Shown here: in pieces, positions 43,216-51,454 of the stretch | How the letters are laid out: each line of letters begins with the position of its first letter | How positions within the stretch are numbered: the first letter of the stretch is position 1 | NCBI GenBank assembly: GCA_964518595.1 | Contig: CAZFHA010000013.1 | Coordinates: forward strand, 1-64,000 | Reading direction: 5' to 3' | DNA length: 64,000 bases | Origin: CAZFHA01 sp964518595 | GTDB lineage: Bacteria; Bacillota; Clostridia; Saccharofermentanales; Saccharofermentanaceae | Program-made: the position numbers and the translations under genes | The notes under the pieces: model-generated | Databases searched by the model: none | What the model saw: the letters and a program-made list of their open reading frames with translations, nothing else | Told to the model about the DNA's origin: nothing

Positions 43216-43426
43216 AGAAGATGTTATTGAAGTTGAGGGTATTGTTGACGATGCGCTACCAAATGCAATGTTTAAAGTTCGGCTGGAGAATGGGCATGAG
43301 GTCTTAGCTCATATATCTGGAAAACTTAGACAGAATTACATTAAAATTCTGCCTGGGGATAGAGTTACCCTTGAACTTTCTCCTTATGACTTGTCAAGAG
43401 GACGTATTACATGGCGTGCAAAGTAA
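43208..43426 (+). CDS. infA: Translation initiation factor IF-1
   Basis: A 72-residue OB-fold initiation factor (AKEDVIEVEGIVDDALPNAM; SPYDLSRGRITWRAK). ATG 43208 follows TAAGGAGG (43195-43202). It overlaps the KOW gene by 8 bases in another frame. Confidence 0.97.
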   Translation: MAKEDVIEVEGIVDDALPNAMFKVRLENGHEVLAHISGKLRQNYIKILPGDRVTLELSPYDLSRGRITWRAK

Positions 43427-43469
43427 GTTTTTTTGTTAATTTGCAAACAATTGACAAATAGGACTTGAT

Positions 43470-43497
43470 TTGCTTCGGATTTTTGTTATTATATTAT
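43470..43497 (+). promoter_or_regulatory. Possible internal promoter upstream of rpmJ
   Basis: TTGCTT (43470-43475) and TATTAT (43492-43497) with a 16-base spacer lie in the 135-base gap between infA and rpmJ. A TTGACA at 43451 has no well-placed -10 box. Confidence 0.35.
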
Positions 43498-43561
43498 AGC
43501 GTGCGCCTTTAGGGCGTTGTTTTCTTGCTATGCTAGTGACTAACCTGCAGGAGGTAAAAGT

Positions 43562-43675
43562 ATGAAAGTCAGACCGTCGGTTAAGCCCATGTGCGAGAAG
43601 TGCAAGGTAATTCGTCGCAAAGGAAATGTGATGATTATTTGCTCTGATCCTAAGCACAAACAGAAACAGGGCTAA
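43562..43675 (+). CDS. rpmJ: 50S ribosomal protein L36
   Basis: The smallest ribosomal protein, 37 residues, with the zinc ligands C11, C14, C27 and H32 (MCEKCKVIRRKGNVMIICSD). GCAGGAGG precedes ATG 43562. Confidence 0.97.
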   Translation: MKVRPSVKPMCEKCKVIRRKGNVMIICSDPKHKQKQG

Positions 43676-43823
43676 TTGAGCCGCCTTTCTTATTAGGCGC
43701 TCAAGTTGGATATTACACGCACCCGTGGGGGCGGCTGTTCTTCGTTAATCTCGGGGAATCCCTATTTCGCGTGTTTTATAGATATAAGCACATTATAAAT
43801 GATAATTCACGGAGGTACATCAG
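43676..43823 (+). ncRNA. Candidate structured leader between rpmJ and rpsM
   Basis: A 148-base gap before the alpha-type block. A first hairpin pairs TTGAG/CTCAA and CGCCT/AGGCG with a bulge (43676-43704). A second, longer element is closed by ACACGC (43715-43720) and GCGTGT (43769-43774), with CCCG/CGGG and GGGG/CCC inside that could form a pseudoknot. The position equals that of the S4-binding alpha-operon leader of E. coli. Homology is not shown. Confidence 0.4.
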
Positions 43824-44192
43824 ATGGCGCGTATTGCCGGTGTGGATCTGCCCAATGACAAGAGAGTTGAGATTGCTCTTACTTATATTTTTGGCATTGG
43901 CCGGACTTCTTCTACACGTATTTTGAAGGATTCCTCGATTAATCCTGACACTCGTGTCAAGGATCTTACCGAGGATGAGATTGCGAAGATTCGTGATCAA
44001 ATTGAGAACAACTACAATATCGAAGGTGACTTAAGGCGTGAAACTGCTTTAAACATCAAGCGTTTAACCGAAATTGGCTGCTATCGTGGGCGTCGTCATA
44101 GAATGGGGCTTCCTGTTCGTGGTCAGCGTACAAAGACAAATGCTCGTACCCGTAAAGGTCCGAAGCGTACCATTGCTGGCAAGAAGAAGTAA
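43824..44192 (+). CDS. rpsM: 30S ribosomal protein S13
   Basis: Head protein of 122 residues contacting the P-site tRNA. RIAGVDLPNDKRVEIALTYI and the C-terminal GQRTKTNARTRKGPKRTI are typical. GGAGG precedes ATG 43824. Confidence 0.98.
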   Translation: MARIAGVDLPNDKRVEIALTYIFGIGRTSSTRILKDSSINPDTRVKDLTEDEIAKIRDQIENNYNIEGDLRRETALNIKRLTEIGCYRGRRHRMGLPVRGQRTKTNARTRKGPKRTIAGKKK

Positions 44193-44204
44193 GGAGGCGT
44201 ACTT

Positions 44205-44606
44205 ATGGCTAAAGCTGTTAAAAAGGCCGCTGTACGGCCGAAAAGAAGAGAACGGAAGAATATTGACCGTGGTCATGCTCATATTCATTCCACATTCAAC
44301 AACACTATCGTTACCATCACTGATCCTATGGGCAATGCCATTTCTTGGGCTTCGGCTGGAGAGATGGGTATGAAGGGTTCACGTAAAGGAACTCCTTTTG
44401 CCGCTCAAATGGCTGCCGAAGATGCAGCTAAGAAGGCTGTAGATCATGGCATGCGTACGGTTGAGGTTTTTGTTAAGGGTCCTGGTGCAGGTCGCGAATC
44501 TGCCATTCGGGCACTTCAAGCAACTGGTTTGGATGTTGTAATGATCAAGGATGTTACGCCTGTACCTCATAATGGTTGCAGGCCACCTAAGAGAAGAAGA
44601 GTCTGA
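44205..44606 (+). CDS. rpsK: 30S ribosomal protein S11
   Basis: Platform protein of 133 residues. HIHSTFNNTIVTITDPMGNA and the C-terminal PVPHNGCRPPKRRRV are conserved. AAGGAGG precedes ATG 44205. Confidence 0.98.
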   Translation: MAKAVKKAAVRPKRRERKNIDRGHAHIHSTFNNTIVTITDPMGNAISWASAGEMGMKGSRKGTPFAAQMAAEDAAKKAVDHGMRTVEVFVKGPGAGRESAIRALQATGLDVVMIKDVTPVPHNGCRPPKRRRV

Positions 44607-44626
44607 TTACGGAGGAGGTATAGAGA

Positions 44627-45244
44627 ATGGCCAGATATACAGATGCATCCTGCCGCCTGTGCCGTAGAGAAGGCGACAAGCTTTTTCTTAAGGGTCAGAG
44701 ATGTTACACCAATAAATGTGCCCTTGCAAGAAGGAGTTTTGCTCCAGGACAACATGGGCAAGGTAGAAAGAAGATGTCCGAATATGGACTTCAATTACGT
44801 GAAAAGCAGAAGACAAAGCGTTTTTACGGTATCCTAGAAGGACAGTTCCACTCAACTTTTGAGAGAGCTGACCGCATGAAGGGAAAGACCGGTGACAATT
44901 TGCTCCAGCTTCTAGAGCTTAGAATGGATAACATTGTTTACCGTTTAGGCGTAGCGGCTTCTCGTGCAGAAGCTCGTCAGCTGGTAACCCATGGTCACTT
45001 TACCCTTAATGGCAAGAAGGCAGATATTCCTTCTATGACTTTGAAAGTTGGAGATGTTATTGCTGTTCGTGAGACATCTAGAAAGTCTCCTAAATTTTCA
45101 ACATTAAGTAATACACGTCCTGTTCCTGCTTGGCTAACATTTAATGAGGAGACACTTACCGGTTCAATCGTGCAGGTTCCTTCTCGTGAAGATGTTGATC
45201 TTGAGGTCAAGGAAACCTTGATTGTTGAGTTGTACTCGAAATAA
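44627..45244 (+). CDS. rpsD: 30S ribosomal protein S4 (zinc-binding form)
   Basis: Primary 16S rRNA-binding protein, 205 residues. The N terminus holds C9, C12, C26 and C31, the zinc-binding form. The S4 RNA-binding domain is at about 95-155 (RLGVAASRAEARQLVTHGHF). GGAGGAGG precedes ATG 44627. S4 regulates its operon in other bacteria. Confidence 0.98.
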   Translation: MARYTDASCRLCRREGDKLFLKGQRCYTNKCALARRSFAPGQHGQGRKKMSEYGLQLREKQKTKRFYGILEGQFHSTFERADRMKGKTGDNLLQLLELRMDNIVYRLGVAASRAEARQLVTHGHFTLNGKKADIPSMTLKVGDVIAVRETSRKSPKFSTLSNTRPVPAWLTFNEETLTGSIVQVPSREDVDLEVKETLIVELYSK

Positions 45245-45293
45245 TGCGTGTTTGTGTTGACCGTATGCGTTTTACTGCACAAGGAGGATAAAG

Positions 45294-46247
45294 ATGATTG
45301 AGATAAAGAAGCCTGTCATTGAGTGTGTAGATGTTGATGAAAGCAGCTCTTATGGCAAGTTTGTAATTGGACCGTTAGAGAGGGGATATGGTACCACCTT
45401 GGGTAATTCCCTGCGTCGAGTCTTGCTCTCTTCTTTGACTGGCTCTGCAGTAACTGCTATCCGGGTTGAAGGTGTATACCATGAATTCTCAACAATACCT
45501 GGTGTTGTTGAAGATATGACAGAGATTATTTTGAATGTAAAGGGAATTAGAGCCAAGCTTCACGTTGATGGACCTAAGACCGTTTATATCAGTACTGACG
45601 AAGGTCGGGTAGGAACTGTCACTGCCGGGGATATTGTTCATGACGATGAAATTGAGATCATGAATCCGGATCATGTTATTGCCACCTTGAATGGATCAGG
45701 TCGCTTATTTATGGAGCTGACTCTGAATCGGGGACGTGGTTATTCGACAGCAGAGTATAACAAGCTTAGCAGTCACCCAATCGGTGTTATTGCGATAGAT
45801 TCTATTTTTACACCGGTTAGACGGGCAAACTACTCTGTTGAGAATACCCGTGTCGGTGAACGTACAGACTTTGACAGCTTGACTTTAGAGGTTTGGACTG
45901 ATGCTACGGTAGATGTTAATGAGGCACTATCAGCTGCGGCTTCTGTGCTTTGTGAGCATCTGGGACTCTTTATTGCTCTTACAGATAAGAGTTCAGGTCT
46001 TAGTTTTAAAGATTCTGATGATGGCGGTCACAAGAATTCCAAGCTTGATATTGCGATTGAAGATCTAGATTTTTCTGTTAGAACCTATAATTGTCTCAAG
46101 CGTGCCGGTATCAACTCTATTGGTGATCTGGTTGCCCGAACAGAAGATGAGATGATGAAAGTCAGAAATCTTGGTAAGAAGTCGTTGGAAGAAGTCATTG
46201 TTAAACTCGGAGACATGGGACTCTCGCTTATTGCTAGCGAAGAGTGA
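45294..46247 (+). CDS. rpoA: RNA polymerase alpha subunit
   Basis: The 317-residue protein has the N-terminal dimerisation domain (GTTLGNSLRRVLLSSL) and a C-terminal domain with the helix-hairpin-helix motif (RAGINSIGDLVARTEDE; RNLGKKSLEEV) that contacts UP elements and regulators. AAGGAGG precedes ATG 45294. Confidence 0.98.
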   Translation: MIEIKKPVIECVDVDESSSYGKFVIGPLERGYGTTLGNSLRRVLLSSLTGSAVTAIRVEGVYHEFSTIPGVVEDMTEIILNVKGIRAKLHVDGPKTVYISTDEGRVGTVTAGDIVHDDEIEIMNPDHVIATLNGSGRLFMELTLNRGRGYSTAEYNKLSSHPIGVIAIDSIFTPVRRANYSVENTRVGERTDFDSLTLEVWTDATVDVNEALSAAASVLCEHLGLFIALTDKSSGLSFKDSDDGGHKNSKLDIAIEDLDFSVRTYNCLKRAGINSIGDLVARTEDEMMKVRNLGKKSLEEVIVKLGDMGLSLIASEE

Positions 46248-46289
46248 TCAATTGAGTTCATGTTATGCAACATCTAGGAGGTTAAACCT

Positions 46290-46814
46290 ATGCCAGCTAA
46301 TAGAAAACTTGGCCGCGCGTCTGATCAACGTGCCGCTATTTTAAGAAATCTGACTACGACTTTGATCGTTAATGGTAAGATTGTTACTACTCTTGCCAGA
46401 GCAAAGGAAATTAGCAAGATTTCTGAGTCTTTGATTGCTCAGGCTGTCAAAGAAAAAGATAATTTTACATCTAAGGAAGTTACTGTATCAACAGCTAAGA
46501 TTGATGCTAAAGGAAAGAAAGTTTTGGTTTCCAAAACTTCTAAAAATGGCAACAAGTATGATGTGGTTGATCGTGAGATTAAGACCAAGATGGTTCAAGT
46601 AGACAGTCCTTCTCGCTTAGCCGCTAGAAAGAATATGATCTACTGGCTACGAAAGAGCCATGATACTGAAGGTAACACAGTAAATCCAGTTAATCATCTC
46701 TTTAATGAGGTTGCTCCACGTTATGCCGGCAGAGCGGGTGGCTACACACGTATCATTAAGCTCGGAACTAGACGGGGAGACGCTTCTGAGATGGCTCAAC
46801 TAGAGTTGGTCTGA
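46290..46814 (+). CDS. rplQ: 50S ribosomal protein L17 with internal insertion
   Basis: L17 core at both ends (RASDQRAAILRNLTTTLI; RIIKLGTRRGDASEMAQLEL), but 174 residues instead of about 120. The extra Lys/Ser/Thr-rich block of about 50 residues lies between IAQAVKEKDN and SRLAARKNM. Similar insertions are known in some clostridial L17 proteins. The last gene of the superoperon, followed by a terminator. Confidence 0.96.
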   Translation: MPANRKLGRASDQRAAILRNLTTTLIVNGKIVTTLARAKEISKISESLIAQAVKEKDNFTSKEVTVSTAKIDAKGKKVLVSKTSKNGNKYDVVDREIKTKMVQVDSPSRLAARKNMIYWLRKSHDTEGNTVNPVNHLFNEVAPRYAGRAGGYTRIIKLGTRRGDASEMAQLELV

Positions 46815-46840
46815 GACTTTTCTACGTACTAAAAGTATTG

Positions 46841-46877
46841 GGTGTAGCATGTGATTGAGCGTGCTACGCCTTTTTTA
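46841..46877 (+). terminator. Terminator at the end of the ribosomal superoperon
   Basis: GGTGTAGCATG (46841-46851) pairs with CGTGCTACGCC (46860-46870), with G-U pairs, followed by TTTTTTATT. The next gene starts only 15 bases later. Confidence 0.8.
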
Positions 46878-46891
46878 TTGGGTGACAAATA

Positions 46892-48754
46892 ATGGAAGAA
46901 GAGTATACCGATTCTAAAAGTGTAGACCAAGATACGACAGTGGCGCTGAATGTTTCAGAAACGGTAGCATTGTCTCATGTAAGTTTTAGCTACAACTCTG
47001 TGACTGATGAAGCTGTGCTGGCACTTAACGGAGTTTCCTTTTCCCTTAAGACGGGAAGTTATTGTGCCTTGCTGGGTAGGAATGGCTCAGGAAAGTCTAC
47101 CGTGGCGAAGTTAATTGATGTTCTGGAGTTTCCTGACAGCGGTGTCCTTTTTGTTAAGGGTTTGGATACGGGAAAGGCAGAGAATTTTTGGCAAATTCGA
47201 AAATCCTGCGGAATGGTTTTTCAGAATCCAGATAACCAAATTGTAGGTACTACGGTAGAAGAAGATGTGGCTTTTGGTTCGGAGAACCTTGGCATTCCCA
47301 GCGCCGAAATTAGAGTACGTGTGGATGAAGCACTTCAGTATGTGGGTTTGGAAGATTTAGCACTACGTCAACCTTCCCAACTTTCTGGCGGCCAAAAGCA
47401 GAAGTTGGCAATTGCAGGAATTTTAGCAATGAAGCCGACAATTCTTTTGCTAGATGAATCCACCTCGATGTTAGACCCTAAGAGCCGTGATGAGTTTTTG
47501 ACTGTGGTGGAACAACTAGTAAGAGAAAATCATATGACTGTACTTCACATTACTCACGATATGTCTGAAGCTAGCCGGACAGATTATATTTATGTTCTTG
47601 ACAAAGGTGAATTGGCCTTTCAAGGTACTCCAGCAGAGGTATTTAGCCGGGTGGATCGAGTGCGGCGGCTGGGGCTTGATGTACCTGTTTTTGCCGACTT
47701 GGCCTATGAAGTAGCCAAGAGTTTTGAACAGGAACTTGATCAAAAGAATTTATATAGTCGAAAAAAGGCTTTAGCGGCCATTGATATTATGATCCAGCGA
47801 GCTAAAGTTGCTACTAATCAACCAAGCTTTCCCGTTGAAGAGGATTCCTTAAAGCCGTCTGATATTGATGAAAAGATTGATCCGGCAACTATTTTAGAAG
47901 TAAATGATTTGACGTTTTCTTATGAAAAGAACGGCAAGGCTATTTTAAAGCCTATGTCTTTTTCAATATATGCAGGTGAAATTTTGGCTATTATTGGGCA
48001 TAGTGGTTCGGGGAAGACTACTTTAATTAGTCATCTAAATGGATTAATTAGGCCTCAATCTGGAGCGGTATTATACCATTCAGGAAATGATGGAGAAATC
48101 CTTACCACTGCTAAAAATAGTGACCTTCGCAAAATTCGCCACCACGTAGGCTTATTATTTCAGTATCCAGAGTACCAGCTCTTTGAAGAGACGGTTGAAC
48201 GAGACATTGCTTTTGGACCAAAAAAAATGGGAATGAACCCCGAAGAAATAAAATCAGCGGTACTAACAGCTATTGAGCATGTGGGTCTAGATGAGTCCTT
48301 TCTTAAGCGTTCACCCTTTGAACTTTCCGGTGGTCAGAAACGTCGGGTGGCCTTTGCTGGAATTTTGGCCATGAATCCGGATGTTTTGGTATTAGATGAA
48401 CCAGCGGCAGGGCTTGATCCAGTGGGAAGACGAGAAATTTTTTCCTTTATTAATAAGCTTAAAGCGGCAGGTAAAACCATTATTTTAGTCTCACATAATA
48501 TGGATGAAGCAGCCGCACACGCTGATCGATTATTGGTTTTGCAAAAGGGCGAACTAAAAGCCTTAGAAACACCGGCGAAGCTTTTTTCGCAGCCTGAGAT
48601 TATTGCAGAATTAGGCTTGGCATTGCCTGAAATTACTACCTGTATGATTGAACTGCAGCAGAAGTATCCGGGTATCAATGCTGATTGTTTTTCAGTATCG
48701 CAGGCTGTGATGGAATTAGAGCGCCTTGTGGCTAACGAAAGGAGGTTGCTATGA
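46892..48754 (+). CDS. Fused EcfA1-EcfA2 energy-coupling factor ATPase
   Basis: A single 620-residue protein holds both ATPases of an ECF vitamin/metal transporter module. The first half has P-loop GRNGSGKST (62-70), LSGGQKQKLAIAGI and the EcfA1-typical DESTSMLDP (188-196). The second half has GHSGSGKTT (369-377), LSGGQKRRVAFAGI and the EcfA2-typical DEPAAGLDP (502-510). The linker is at about 275-335. Elsewhere at this locus the two are usually separate genes. The weak ribosome-binding site (GGGTGA) follows a terminator closely. EcfT overlaps the end by 4 bases. Confidence 0.93.
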   Translation: MEEEYTDSKSVDQDTTVALNVSETVALSHVSFSYNSVTDEAVLALNGVSFSLKTGSYCALLGRNGSGKSTVAKLIDVLEFPDSGVLFVKGLDTGKAENFWQIRKSCGMVFQNPDNQIVGTTVEEDVAFGSENLGIPSAEIRVRVDEALQYVGLEDLALRQPSQLSGGQKQKLAIAGILAMKPTILLLDESTSMLDPKSRDEFLTVVEQLVRENHMTVLHITHDMSEASRTDYIYVLDKGELAFQGTPAEVFSRVDRVRRLGLDVPVFADLAYEVAKSFEQELDQKNLYSRKKALAAIDIMIQRAKVATNQPSFPVEEDSLKPSDIDEKIDPATILEVNDLTFSYEKNGKAILKPMSFSIYAGEILAIIGHSGSGKTTLISHLNGLIRPQSGAVLYHSGNDGEILTTAKNSDLRKIRHHVGLLFQYPEYQLFEETVERDIAFGPKKMGMNPEEIKSAVLTAIEHVGLDESFLKRSPFELSGGQKRRVAFAGILAMNPDVLVLDEPAAGLDPVGRREIFSFINKLKAAGKTIILVSHNMDEAAAHADRLLVLQKGELKALETPAKLFSQPEIIAELGLALPEITTCMIELQQKYPGINADCFSVSQAVMELERLVANERRLL

Positions 48755-49566
48755 TTCAAAACATCACTGTGGGTAGATTTTATCAAGGTGATTCGATTCT
48801 TCACCGCTTAGACCCCAGAGTTAAGCTGACCCTAACTTTTGTCTATATGATTGCTATCTTTTTACTGAATACCTGGCAAAGTTTGAGTGCTGCTTTAGTA
48901 GTCGTGGCATTTCTCTGTTTTCTTTCACGGATTCCCTTTCGAATCATCCTTAAGTCGGTAAAACCAATTATATTTCTCCTGGTCTTTGTGATGATTATTA
49001 ATACGTTTTCCATTCGAACAGGACCGATTCTTTGGCAGTGGAGTTTTATTCAGATTACGACAGAGGGGTTATTTCGGGCGGTCTTGATGACAGCCAGACT
49101 ATTTCTTTTAATTGTTTCTACCAGCCTTCTACTTACTTTGACAACGACGCCCTTACTTATGGCTGGTGCGTTGGAGAGTCTTTTTAGTCCGCTAAAAAAA
49201 TTTCGGGTTCCTGTTCATGAGATGGCTATGATGATGGCTATTGCCCTGCGTTTTGTACCGACTTTGGTTGAAGAAACTGATAAAATTATGAAAGCGCAAG
49301 CTTCTCGGGGTGCTGAATATGATACCGGCAATTTACTGGTACGAATTCGTGGTTACATTACGGTACTTGTACCCTTATTCGTCAGTGCTTTTAAACGCGC
49401 AGAGGAGCTGGCCATTGCCATGGATGCTCGCTGTTACCAAGGAGGGGAGGGACGGACACGGCTACATGTGCTAACTTTACAGGCTAAAGATATTTTATGG
49501 CTGGCTATACTTTCTGGTCTGGCCTTAGGGCTTATAGCGTTGGATTTCTATGGGAAAATGGTATAA
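48751..49566 (+). CDS. ecfT: ECF transporter transmembrane subunit EcfT
   Basis: Membrane coupling subunit of the ECF transporter, 271 residues with about five to six hydrophobic segments. The conserved motifs that contact the ATPases, of the A-R-G type, are visible as ASRGAEYDTG and MDARCYQGGEGRTR. The start overlaps the fused ATPase by 4 bases with GAAAGGAGG upstream. S-components must be encoded elsewhere. Confidence 0.95.
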   Translation: MIQNITVGRFYQGDSILHRLDPRVKLTLTFVYMIAIFLLNTWQSLSAALVVVAFLCFLSRIPFRIILKSVKPIIFLLVFVMIINTFSIRTGPILWQWSFIQITTEGLFRAVLMTARLFLLIVSTSLLLTLTTTPLLMAGALESLFSPLKKFRVPVHEMAMMMAIALRFVPTLVEETDKIMKAQASRGAEYDTGNLLVRIRGYITVLVPLFVSAFKRAEELAIAMDARCYQGGEGRTRLHVLTLQAKDILWLAILSGLALGLIALDFYGKMV

Positions 49567-49604
49567 TTACCACTAAGAACTGACAAGTGCGGAGGTTTAC
49601 AAGA

Positions 49605-50585
49605 ATGGAATATTTTGTTGGCATTGATTTGGGTGGGACCAACATTAAAGCAGGTGTTGTAACATCTGATGGAAAGCTTTTACATAAGCAGAGTATTAAA
49701 ACCCAAGTGGGGGAGCGTTCTGAAGAGGAATTGGTTAAGGACATGGGAAGTTTGGCGGCACGAGTGATTCAGGAAGCCGGCCTTCAAACAGCGGATATCA
49801 AAGCCATTGGTATCGGCTCACCAGGTACCCCGGACAATATTACCGGTTATTTGGTTTATGCTAATAATTTGCGTTTTCATATGACGCCGATGCGTAAATG
49901 GGTGAGGGAAGTGATTGACCTTCCCGTATATATTGAGAATGATGCCAATTGTGCGGCTATGGCTGAGAGCGTGGTTGGAGCTGCTAAGGATGTTTCTCAC
50001 TCCCTAACCATCACCATCGGTACGGGAATTGGGTCAGGCTTGATTATTAACAACCGAATCTATTCTGGATTTAATCAAGCTGGGGTTGAATTTGGACATA
50101 CGGTGTTAGAAATGGGCGGTGAACCTTGTACTTGTGGTAGAAGGGGCTGTTTTGAAGTGTATGGTTCAGCGACGGCACTTATCCGTATGACTAAGGAGGC
50201 AGCTCATAAGGATCCCACCTCAGCTCTACACAAGCTTATCGCCGAGAATCATGGTCGGGTTAATGCTAGACAAGCCTTTGATGCCATGCGCTTAGGGGAT
50301 AAGACGGCGACTACGCTTGTAGAGACGTATTTAGAGTATTTATCTGAAGGGCTTGCGAATGCGATTAATGCCTATATGCCGGAAATTCTGGTTATTGGTG
50401 GCGGAGTTTGTAATGAAGGTGATGCACTGTTAGTTCCTCTCCAAGAAAAGACCATAGCAAAAGTTTATTCCGGTGAAGGTGTTCGCAGTACCCGTATAGC
50501 TTTAGCACAAATGGGCAATGATGCAGGTATTTTGGGCGCGGCCATGATGGCTTGGGCTTCGCGGGAAGATGGTCTGGCAGGTTAA
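49605..50585 (+). CDS. ROK-family glucokinase
   Basis: A 326-residue sugar kinase. GIDLGGTNIKAG is the ATP-binding phosphate-1 motif, and CTCGRRGCFE is the ROK zinc-binding cysteine motif. Together with EFGHTVLEMGGEPC (zinc His) they identify a ROK kinase rather than a repressor, as no helix-turn-helix is present. ATG 49605 follows GGAGG (49591-49595). It lies between ecfT and truA, a place usually without such a gene, and shares one base with truA. Confidence 0.92.
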   Translation: MEYFVGIDLGGTNIKAGVVTSDGKLLHKQSIKTQVGERSEEELVKDMGSLAARVIQEAGLQTADIKAIGIGSPGTPDNITGYLVYANNLRFHMTPMRKWVREVIDLPVYIENDANCAAMAESVVGAAKDVSHSLTITIGTGIGSGLIINNRIYSGFNQAGVEFGHTVLEMGGEPCTCGRRGCFEVYGSATALIRMTKEAAHKDPTSALHKLIAENHGRVNARQAFDAMRLGDKTATTLVETYLEYLSEGLANAINAYMPEILVIGGGVCNEGDALLVPLQEKTIAKVYSGEGVRSTRIALAQMGNDAGILGAAMMAWASREDGLAG

Positions 50586-51382
50586 TGATTAAGAACAGTA
50601 CTACACCAAGGTACTTTATTCCAAAGGAGAGAATTGTTTTCTGCTGTGAGTATGACGGCACGTCTTTCTGTGGTTTTCAGCGCCAAGATAATGGGCCAAC
50701 CATTCAAGGGGCACTTGAATGGGCTTTGTCGAAACTTTATAAAGCGCCCATATCACTGGCTGGCTGTAGCCGCACAGATGCAGGGGTTCATGCCAGAGGG
50801 CATGTCTCCCATGCAGATGTACCGTTTCGGATTCCACTGGATAAGCTTCCCTTAGCTCTTAATGCTCTGTTACCAGAGGGAATCTCCGTTCTTAAAGCCA
50901 ATCAGGTTGAATTTGATTTTCATGCCAGATTTCAAGCCCAAGGCAAAGAATACTGTTATCGAATTTGGAATTCACCCATGCGCCCAGCCATTGGACGTCA
51001 TTATATGGCACATGTCCCTGGGAAACTGGATTTAGCCTTAATGAAGAGTGCAGCTGATTACTTAATTGGGGAGCATGACTTTACGGCTTTTTCCTCTCAA
51101 ACCGATTATCCCGTTAACCCTATTCGAAGGATTGAGAGTATAGATATTCTACGCAAAGACGATCAGCCTATTGTAGAGATTAGTGTAAGAGGAGAGTCTT
51201 TTCTCTATAACATGGTAAGAATTATTGCCGGTTCCTTAGTCTACTGCGGTCAGCAAAAGATGGATGTTCAATTAATTCCAGAGCTATTACGCTCTCCTGA
51301 TCGGAAACAGGCAGGTAAAACCATGCCCCCTCAGGGACTGACTCTTGAAAAAGTTTTTTATGAACCTGATCCTTTTATTTGA
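50585..51382 (+). CDS. truA: tRNA pseudouridine synthase A
   Basis: Forms pseudouridine at positions 38-40 of tRNA anticodon stems. The 265-residue protein has the catalytic Asp in CSRTDAGVHARGHV, FHARFQAQGKEYCYRIW and the C-terminal LYNMVRIIAGSLV. ATG 50585 shares one base with the kinase stop (TAATG). The rplM-rpsI pair that often follows truA is absent. Confidence 0.95.
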   Translation: MIKNSTTPRYFIPKERIVFCCEYDGTSFCGFQRQDNGPTIQGALEWALSKLYKAPISLAGCSRTDAGVHARGHVSHADVPFRIPLDKLPLALNALLPEGISVLKANQVEFDFHARFQAQGKEYCYRIWNSPMRPAIGRHYMAHVPGKLDLALMKSAADYLIGEHDFTAFSSQTDYPVNPIRRIESIDILRKDDQPIVEISVRGESFLYNMVRIIAGSLVYCGQQKMDVQLIPELLRSPDRKQAGKTMPPQGLTLEKVFYEPDPFI

Positions 51383-51454
51383 GTTCCTGTACCAAAACTA
51401 TAGATAATACACGTCTGGATAACTACTGGCACAAGCCCATTGATTGGAGGCAAT

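Noticed and set aside
43436..43823. Antisense frames across the infA-rpmJ-rpsM gaps
   Set aside because: They cover ribosomal genes and promoter regions and look like shadows.
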